Shown here piece by piece: positions 7,562-11,556 of a stretch of 11,556 nucleotides of DNA. This DNA comes from Candidatus Uhrbacteria bacterium (GTDB lineage Bacteria; Patescibacteriota; Patescibacteriia; UBA9934; GWF2-40-263). Below the pieces are notes generated by a model. The model was not told where the DNA came from. It saw nothing but the letters and a program-made list of their open reading frames with translations, and did no database searches. Positions within the stretch are counted from its first letter, which is position 1; the number at the start of each line of letters is the position of its first letter. Location of the stretch: positions 1 to 11,556 of the forward strand of contig CAIKXH010000048.1 of assembly GCA_903831335.1 (NCBI GenBank), given 5' to 3'. A program made the translations under genes and the position numbers.

Positions 7562-7635
7562 CTCGACCATTCGAGAACTTGTGAAAGGGCCCAAGCAAGT
7601 TTGATCACCGTGATCTTATTGCTTGGGCGAGTTGA
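7562..7635 (-). terminator. Duplicated hairpin element, copy 2
   Basis: GCCCAAGCAA (7589-7598) pairs with TTGCTTGGGC (7619-7628), enclosing GATCA-CCG-TGATC. A side hairpin CTCGA/TCGAG lies at 7562-7575. From the TCGAG arm to the end (7571-7635), 58 of 65 positions match copy 1 at 5711-5775 with no gap. All ten base pairs of the main stem are kept and the changes fall in loops or linkers. It lies 11 bases after the stop codon of the 203-codon gene, the same position relative to a gene end as copy 1. Confidence 0.7.
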
Positions 7636-7646
7636 TGTTGAAGGAA

Positions 7647-8258
7647 CTAGGCGGCGTGGCGATAGACCTGATTGAGCTTGGTCTGCGAGCCGATGTCGAG
7701 ATCGACATCTTCCGCGTCGAAATCGTCATCGGTCAAGAGCGAGTCGATGCGCGCCAGCCAGACGGCGTGGCAGTGCTCGATGTACGCATCGTACGCATCG
7801 GCTTCAGCCTGGAACGCGAGGAAGCTCTTCAGAAATTCCTCGGACATGGCGCTGTAGCTGTGCTGCAGCTTCTTGTGCCGCGCCCATTGCCTCGGCGCTT
7901 TGTGGTTGGAGTTCTTCCACGTCGCACAGTTGCGGGTGGTGTTCTTGTAACGCCGACTCTCACCGAGGCCATCCTCCGCACCCAGGTACTCCTTCCACGA
8001 AACATGGTCATTGTCCTGAACCTCGAAGTCCTCGTCGATCATGAGCACTTCGTCGCTCTCGACGTCGTCCTCGGTGACGACCTCGATGATCTTCCGATCG
8101 TTGGCGAGCATCTTCAGCTCACGACGTGCTTCGAAGACACCTTCCATCAGCCGATGGCTGCCATACGACACCGGCGGGGCACAGACTCCGATAAGGTTGT
8201 CGAAACGACGAGTCCGGACACCCCTATGACGAACCGAACCTGAACAAAACGTAAGCAT
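7647..8258 (-). CDS. Hypothetical protein with a W-K...QWARH motif, 203 aa
   Basis: This is the first gene of the accessory block. The chosen ATG at 8258 has GGAG five bases upstream. An in-frame GTG at 8372, also preceded by AGGAG (only three bases away), would add 38 residues, but that stretch is AT-richer and is encoded across a long inverted repeat, so I favour the shorter form. The N-terminus is basic (residues 9-20), and an acidic segment follows (about 59-95). The motif RNCATWKNSNHKAPRQWARH at about 109-128 resembles both copies in the 487-codon protein (shared pattern NC..WK.SN.KA..QWARH). After it comes a helical segment with Ala and aromatic residues (about 139-172) and an acidic tail ending HAA. 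No membrane segment or signal peptide is seen. The two proteins are probably distant paralogues; the function is unknown. Confidence 0.75.
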   Translation of the reverse strand: MLTFCSGSVRHRGVRTRRFDNLIGVCAPPVSYGSHRLMEGVFEARRELKMLANDRKIIEVVTEDDVESDEVLMIDEDFEVQDNDHVSWKEYLGAEDGLGESRRYKNTTRNCATWKNSNHKAPRQWARHKKLQHSYSAMSEEFLKSFLAFQAEADAYDAYIEHCHAVWLARIDSLLTDDDFDAEDVDLDIGSQTKLNQVYRHAA

Positions 8259-8298
8259 GGTTTCTCCGTATAAACCAAAAGTATTTACGAACAGACAC

Positions 8299-8397
8299 AC
8301 AAAATCCCACGTTCGGAGAGAATTCGTGGGGATTATCTTAGAACGCGGGATTTTGTTTGATTTTCCACGCACTCTCTCCTAAAGAAAGCGTGAAAAT
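8299..8397 (-). promoter_or_regulatory. Structured 5' leader with competing hairpins
   Basis: Between the strong promoter and the first accessory gene, ACAAAATCCCACGTTC (8299-8314) pairs with GAACGCGGGATTTTGT (8341-8356), 16 bp with one mismatch. The same left arm can instead pair with the nearer CGTGGGGAT (8325-8333), with one bulge, so the two folds exclude each other. A second hairpin lies closer to the promoter: ATTTTCCACGC (8360-8370) with GCGTGAAAAT (8388-8397), whose loop holds an AGGAG sequence. Alternative stems in a leader are typical of attenuators and riboswitches. No known aptamer is recognised, and no T run follows the stem, so control of translation or RNA processing is as likely as termination. 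Confidence 0.5.
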
Positions 8398-8428
8398 AGA
8401 TTCAAATTGGAAGGAATTTTGACGTATA

Positions 8429-8457
8429 AATATATCACAAAAATGGCATTTTGTCAA
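8429..8457 (-). promoter_or_regulatory. Near-consensus sigma70 promoter for the accessory block
   Basis: On the minus strand a perfect TTGACA (8457-8452) and TATATT (8434-8429) are separated by exactly 17 bases. Transcription should start near 8422 and run through the structured leader into the five accessory genes. This is the best promoter match in the window, and I found no comparable promoter between the accessory genes. Confidence 0.75.
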
Positions 8458-8536
8458 GGGTGCGATGAGAATAAGCCCAATATTCCAATCCCTTTTCTTT
8501 CAATGTGATTTCGATCTTCTCCACTATTGCCGAACA

Positions 8537-8545
8537 TGCTAAAAT
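8537..8545 (+). promoter_or_regulatory. Possible extended -10 element for ftsK
   Basis: TGCTAAAAT fits an extended -10 box (TGnTAtAAT with one change). The expected start point is only about two bases before the ATG at 8554, so the ftsK mRNA would be nearly leaderless. This agrees with the absence of a Shine-Dalgarno sequence. The -35 region (TTCTCC at 17 bases) matches poorly, so this rests mainly on the extended -10. Confidence 0.35.
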
Positions 8546-8553
8546 ACAGCCAC

Positions 8554-9372
8554 ATGTCCAAGAAAAAACGCGCTTCGCGCCAATCCAATTCATATTCATC
8601 TGCTCATTTCACCTTAAGCCCAGAAGCAAAAAAGAGTATTGTCACTGTTTTGCTCTTTGCTGTTGGCATTATCCTTTTTCTCGCTTTGTTCCATTTGGCG
8701 GGAAATTTTGGTACGTGGCTGAACCTACAACTTTCTCTTTTCCTTGGAATCGATCGTTACCTTGTTCCGTTTTTATTTCTCATGATCGGATTTACCCTTG
8801 CCTTTCCGGATCGCGGACGCATTTCTGGGTGGAATTATTTTGGACTGGTTTTTTTCTTCCTCTCTTTCAACGCGATTTTAAATTTGCTCTTTGTTAATCT
8901 TGCAAATCCACTTACAGATATCACAAGAGCTGGTGGATATTTCGGACAAATTCTTGCACTTGGACTTTCGTCTTTTCTTGGCTACTGGGGATCACTCGTC
9001 ATTTCTCTTTCTTTGTTGTGCGTCTCTGTCATGCTTATTTTCAACACTTCGCTTTCTCAAGCACTTGGTGTTCACAAGCAATTATCTTCCTGGGCACAAA
9101 ACAAAATTTCAAAAACAAAAGAAGATCAACCTGTTGATCTCGATGATGAAAATGAGGAAGATGAAAATCTGCTCATTGATGACACAGACGAAATGGAAGA
9201 TGATGAAGAATTTGCAGAACCAGAACCAAAGAAATCTTTTTTTCATGTCACACCATTAAAAGAACAAGTAAAAGAAGAAACGGTGCTTACAAGCAAGAAA
9301 CGTCGCAACATTGCTATTCCCCTTGATCTCCTTGAACACTCAACATCTAAAGCGCAGCCAGGAGACATTTAA
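8554..9372 (+). CDS. ftsK: DNA translocase FtsK, N-terminal membrane part (cut by an in-frame stop)
   Basis: This is the membrane-anchoring part of FtsK/SpoIIIE, which sits at the division septum and pumps DNA. After a basic N-terminus (MSKKKRASRQ) there are about four hydrophobic segments (for example VTVLLFAVGIILFLALF, YLVPFLFLMIGFTLAF, YFGLVFFFLSFNAILNLLFV, and a long one near SLVISLSLLCVSVMLIF). A strongly acidic linker and the conserved pre-motor sequence leading to QPGDI follow. The frame then meets TAA at 9370-9372. The same frame continues directly with RNKEIIERTFHEFGIDVEMGE, which is the normal FtsK continuation (families commonly read GDIKANKEII or similar). One base change (AAA to TAA) would explain the break. 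In-frame starts upstream at 8527 (TTG) and 8536 (ATG) are possible, but MSKKKR is typical of the family. Confidence 0.85.
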   Translation: MSKKKRASRQSNSYSSAHFTLSPEAKKSIVTVLLFAVGIILFLALFHLAGNFGTWLNLQLSLFLGIDRYLVPFLFLMIGFTLAFPDRGRISGWNYFGLVFFFLSFNAILNLLFVNLANPLTDITRAGGYFGQILALGLSSFLGYWGSLVISLSLLCVSVMLIFNTSLSQALGVHKQLSSWAQNKISKTKEDQPVDLDDENEEDENLLIDDTDEMEDDEEFAEPEPKKSFFHVTPLKEQVKEETVLTSKKRRNIAIPLDLLEHSTSKAQPGDI

Positions 9373-9426
9373 CGCAACAAAGAAATCATTGAACGCACCT
9401 TTCATGAATTCGGTATTGATGTCGAA

Positions 9427-10926
9427 ATGGGAGAAACATCTGTTGGTCCAACCGTAACACAATTTACATTGAGACCATCGCAAGGAATAAAAATTTCGCG
9501 CATCGTTGCTTTGCAAAATGATTTAGCTCTTGCTCTTGCTGCTCACCCACTCAGACTTGAAGCACCGATTCCAGGAAAGTCTCTTGTGGGAATTGAAGTT
9601 CCAAACACAAAAGTCGCAACCGTTACGTTGCGTGATGTCATAGACACAAAAGAATTTACAAAAGAAGCAACAGGACTTTCAATCCCTCTTGGAAAAGATG
9701 TTTCTGGAAAGCCTTGGACGATTGATCTTGCAAAGATGCCTCACCTGCTTGTTGCCGGATCAACAGGATCTGGAAAATCTGTTTGTTTGAATGAGCTGAT
9801 TGTTTCTCTCTTGTATCAAAATGGTCCAGATGATTTGAAGTTGATTCTCGTAGATCCAAAACGTGTTGAGCTCACCATGTTTGCCGGCATTCCCCACCTG
9901 CTTGTTCCGCCAATTACAAACACAGATGACACTGTGAATGCACTGAAGTGGACCGTAAGAGAAATGGAACGCCGTCTCGATGTCTTGTCTAAATTCGGCG
10001 CAAGAAACATTGATCAGTACAATGAAAAATCAGAAGAGCGCATGCCAAAAATTGTCGTCGTGATTGATGAACTCGCTGACCTCATGACTTCAAGTGGAAG
10101 AGAAGTAGAAGGAACAATTGTTCGCATCGCCCAAATGGCACGTGCGGTTGGAATCCACCTTGTGCTTGCAACACAGCGTCCAAGTGTGGATGTTATTACC
10201 GGACTCATTAAAGCAAACGTTCCTGGTCGTATCGCTTTCGCTGTTGCATCGCAAACAGATTCAAGAACCATTCTTGATATGAGCGGTGCGAAAAAACTTC
10301 TTGGTCGTGGAGACATGCTTTTCACAAGTGCAGAAGTCGCAAAACCAAAACGTATTCAGGGAGCATATGCATCCAATGATGAAATCGAGCGCGTTGTCGC
10401 CTTCTTGCGACAAAAAGGAGAACCGGATTACAATCTAGCTATCACAGAAATCACAAAAGCTGGCACTGTCTTCAATAGCGCCGGAGATGATGAACCACTC
10501 TTTGATCAGGCAGTAGAAATCGTTATCAAAGCAGGAAAAGCTTCTACATCATTCTTGCAACGCCATTTGAAGGTTGGATATTCTCGGGCCGCACGCATGA
10601 TTGACCTTATGGAAGAATCAGGGGTTGTTGGTCCTGGAGAAGGCGCAAAGCCACGTGAAATTCTTGTAGACTCTTGGCCACCAGGCGGAAACTTCAAAGA
10701 AGGCATGCCAACAGCAGACGATGATTATTTTGAAGCAGAAAAACCATTCAAGGAAAAAGATCTTGTTGAAGAATTAGAAGATGATGGTTTCCTTGATCCG
10801 CATGTTGAACCAAAGCCTCTTGAGTCAGAAGATACATCTGAACAAAAACCAGCCCCAGCTTCACAAAAACAAAAACCAAACTGGGATGAAGATATTGATG
10901 ATGCTTGGTTTGCAAAAGAAGAATAA
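9427..10926 (+). CDS. ftsK: DNA translocase FtsK, motor and gamma domains (downstream of the in-frame stop)
   Basis: This is the ATP-driven DNA pump of FtsK. Numbered from the 8554 start, the Walker A motif GSTGSGKS lies at 402-409 and Walker B VVVIDELADL has D505-E506. The ATQRPSVDVITGLIKANVPGRIAF and DSRTILDMSGAKKLLGRGDM blocks follow in the usual order. The winged-helix gamma domain, which recognises orienting DNA sequences, starts near 645 (DDEPLFDQAVEIV) and includes ASTSFLQRHLKVGYSRAARMIDLME. An acidic tail of about 70 residues ends the protein. It is in the same frame as the upstream part, with no shift. The ATG at 9427 is simply the first in-frame ATG after the stop; no ribosome site precedes it, and it would cut into the conserved alpha domain. 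The two parts should therefore be read as one interrupted gene of about 790 codons, unless the stop is a sequencing error. Confidence 0.9.
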   Translation: MGETSVGPTVTQFTLRPSQGIKISRIVALQNDLALALAAHPLRLEAPIPGKSLVGIEVPNTKVATVTLRDVIDTKEFTKEATGLSIPLGKDVSGKPWTIDLAKMPHLLVAGSTGSGKSVCLNELIVSLLYQNGPDDLKLILVDPKRVELTMFAGIPHLLVPPITNTDDTVNALKWTVREMERRLDVLSKFGARNIDQYNEKSEERMPKIVVVIDELADLMTSSGREVEGTIVRIAQMARAVGIHLVLATQRPSVDVITGLIKANVPGRIAFAVASQTDSRTILDMSGAKKLLGRGDMLFTSAEVAKPKRIQGAYASNDEIERVVAFLRQKGEPDYNLAITEITKAGTVFNSAGDDEPLFDQAVEIVIKAGKASTSFLQRHLKVGYSRAARMIDLMEESGVVGPGEGAKPREILVDSWPPGGNFKEGMPTADDDYFEAEKPFKEKDLVEELEDDGFLDPHVEPKPLESEDTSEQKPAPASQKQKPNWDEDIDDAWFAKEE

Positions 10927-10930
10927 GAAA

Positions 10931-11014
10931 AGTAGCTGGTAGTAAGTAGCGAGTAGCGAGGTTCTAGAGAACGTTTTATAAAACCTTACTACTTGCTACC
11001 AGCTACTCGCTACT
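10931..11014. repeat. Long AGTAG-type inverted repeat after ftsK
   Basis: AGTAGCTGGTAGTAAGTAG (10931-10949) pairs with CTACTTGCTACCAGCTACT (10989-11007) over 19 bases with one mismatch. A second register, AGTAGCGAGT (10945-10954) with ACTCGCTACT (11005-11014), competes with it. Between the arms lie GTTCTAGAGAAC and the palindrome GTTTTATAAAAC. It begins five bases after the ftsK stop and lies just before the next gene, so it probably ends transcription or separates the two units. It shares the AGTAG vocabulary of the repeat at 5157-5241. Confidence 0.7.
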
Positions 11015-11025
11015 AACCAACCCTT

Positions 11026-11556
11026 ATGGCCTTCGTGATTCGACAATTTCATAATGAGCAAACACTTGGAGAAAAACTCCACACCCTGAGAAAGGAGGCT
11101 CGTTTAACATTGTCTGAATTATCTGCGATGACCAAAATTCAAAAGACCTATCTGAAAGCATTTGAAGCAAATGCCTTTCACAAACTTCCAGACCCTATTT
11201 ACGCAAAGAATTATTTAAGAACACTTGCAAGAACTCTCGGTGGAGAAGAAGCCTATTATCTAGATCAGTTTGAACAAGAACGTGGAACGTGTGATGTTGT
11301 CTATAAACACCAAACACCTCGCCAAAGAACACGTGCCGTATCACTCTTTGTCACAAGTCGATTCGCACACATCTGTTTATTCGTTCTTTTGATCGGATCA
11401 CTTGCCTCCTACATCGGGTTTGAAATCAAGACAATTGTTTCACCGCCGCATCTCTCAATCTCCTCGCCTGCAGATGGCTTTCTCACAACAGATGCAACCA
11501 TTTTTGTGAAAGGAAAAACAGAAAAAGGAGCCTCTATAAAAATAAATGGACAAACA
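11026..11556 (+). CDS. RodZ-like membrane protein with N-terminal helix-turn-helix (3' end outside window)
   Basis: The frame is open from the ATG to the window edge (177 codons, no stop). Residues about 10-75 match the RodZ-type helix-turn-helix domain: TLGEKLHTLRKEARLTLSEL, then MTKIQKTYLKAFEAN, and the typical LPDPIYAKNYLRTLARTLG block. A basic juxtamembrane stretch precedes one membrane helix (about FAHICLFVLLIGSLASYIGF, near 116-135). Outside the membrane the start of a beta-sandwich-like domain is visible (SISSPADGFLTT, then FVKGKTEKGASIKINGQ), resembling the Ig-like repeat found after the membrane helix in many candidate-phyla proteins of this type. RodZ links the MreB cytoskeleton to wall synthesis in rod-shaped bacteria; that role is only inferred here. 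There is no SD site before the ATG. It follows ftsK on the same strand, separated by the long inverted repeat. Confidence 0.8.
   Translation, partial: MAFVIRQFHNEQTLGEKLHTLRKEARLTLSELSAMTKIQKTYLKAFEANAFHKLPDPIYAKNYLRTLARTLGGEEAYYLDQFEQERGTCDVVYKHQTPRQRTRAVSLFVTSRFAHICLFVLLIGSLASYIGFEIKTIVSPPHLSISSPADGFLTTDATIFVKGKTEKGASIKINGQT

Noticed and set aside
7623..8243. Plus-strand open frame of 206 codons opposite the 203-codon gene
   Set aside because: It runs through the duplicated hairpin element and has no ribosome site; the minus-strand frame carries the shared motif.
4000..8520. Integrated mobile element with attachment sites, or a CRISPR array
   Set aside because: No integrase or transposase, no tRNA gene, no matching direct repeats at the two borders, and no regularly spaced repeats were seen.
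9370..9372. Genetic-code change as explanation of the ftsK stop
   Set aside because: The recoding I know of in candidate phyla concerns UGA. Here the codon is TAA, which also ends ftsK itself at 10924-10926, and TGA ends the 261-codon gene.

Overview
The window looks like chromosomal DNA of a streamlined, uncultured bacterium, most likely of the Candidate Phyla Radiation (Patescibacteria). The grounds are a compact 1085-residue RpoB, an ftsK gene followed by a gene for a RodZ-like membrane helix-turn-helix protein, core genes without visible Shine-Dalgarno (SD) sites, and intergenic palindromes of a kind I associate with that group. The lineage is inferred from these traits, not measured.

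Layout. Positions 20-3277 hold a complete rpoB on the minus strand; rpoC should follow just outside the window. Positions 3278-4030 hold no convincing gene. They carry two good minus-strand sigma70-type promoters, an intrinsic-terminator-like hairpin, and a possible structured RNA of about 200 nt in front of rpoB. Positions 4030-8460 form an accessory block of five minus-strand genes, none of which I recognise (261, 73, 71, 487 and 203 codons). It is richer in G+C than its surroundings. One strong promoter (8429-8457) lies at its upstream end and one strong intrinsic terminator (4030-4070) at its downstream end, with several long hairpins between the genes. Positions 8554-10926 carry ftsK on the plus strand, cut by an in-frame TAA at 9370-9372. 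A long AGTAG-type inverted repeat follows. The start of a RodZ-like gene runs off the right edge (11026-11556).

How the parts may work together. RpoB and FtsK are housekeeping proteins: the transcription catalytic core and the septal DNA translocase. The five genes between them look like one acquired or lineage-specific unit. They share orientation, higher G+C and, in four of five, strong SD sequences that the core genes lack. Two of them share a W-K...QWARH motif, which occurs twice in the larger protein. Two of them encode cysteine clusters that could bind metal. A 65-nt hairpin element lies just after the stop codons of two of the genes, with 58 of 65 positions identical. Their function cannot be read from the sequence. 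The items most worth checking are this block with its repeated hairpin and motif, the interrupted ftsK, and the two structured leaders (upstream of rpoB and at 8299-8397).
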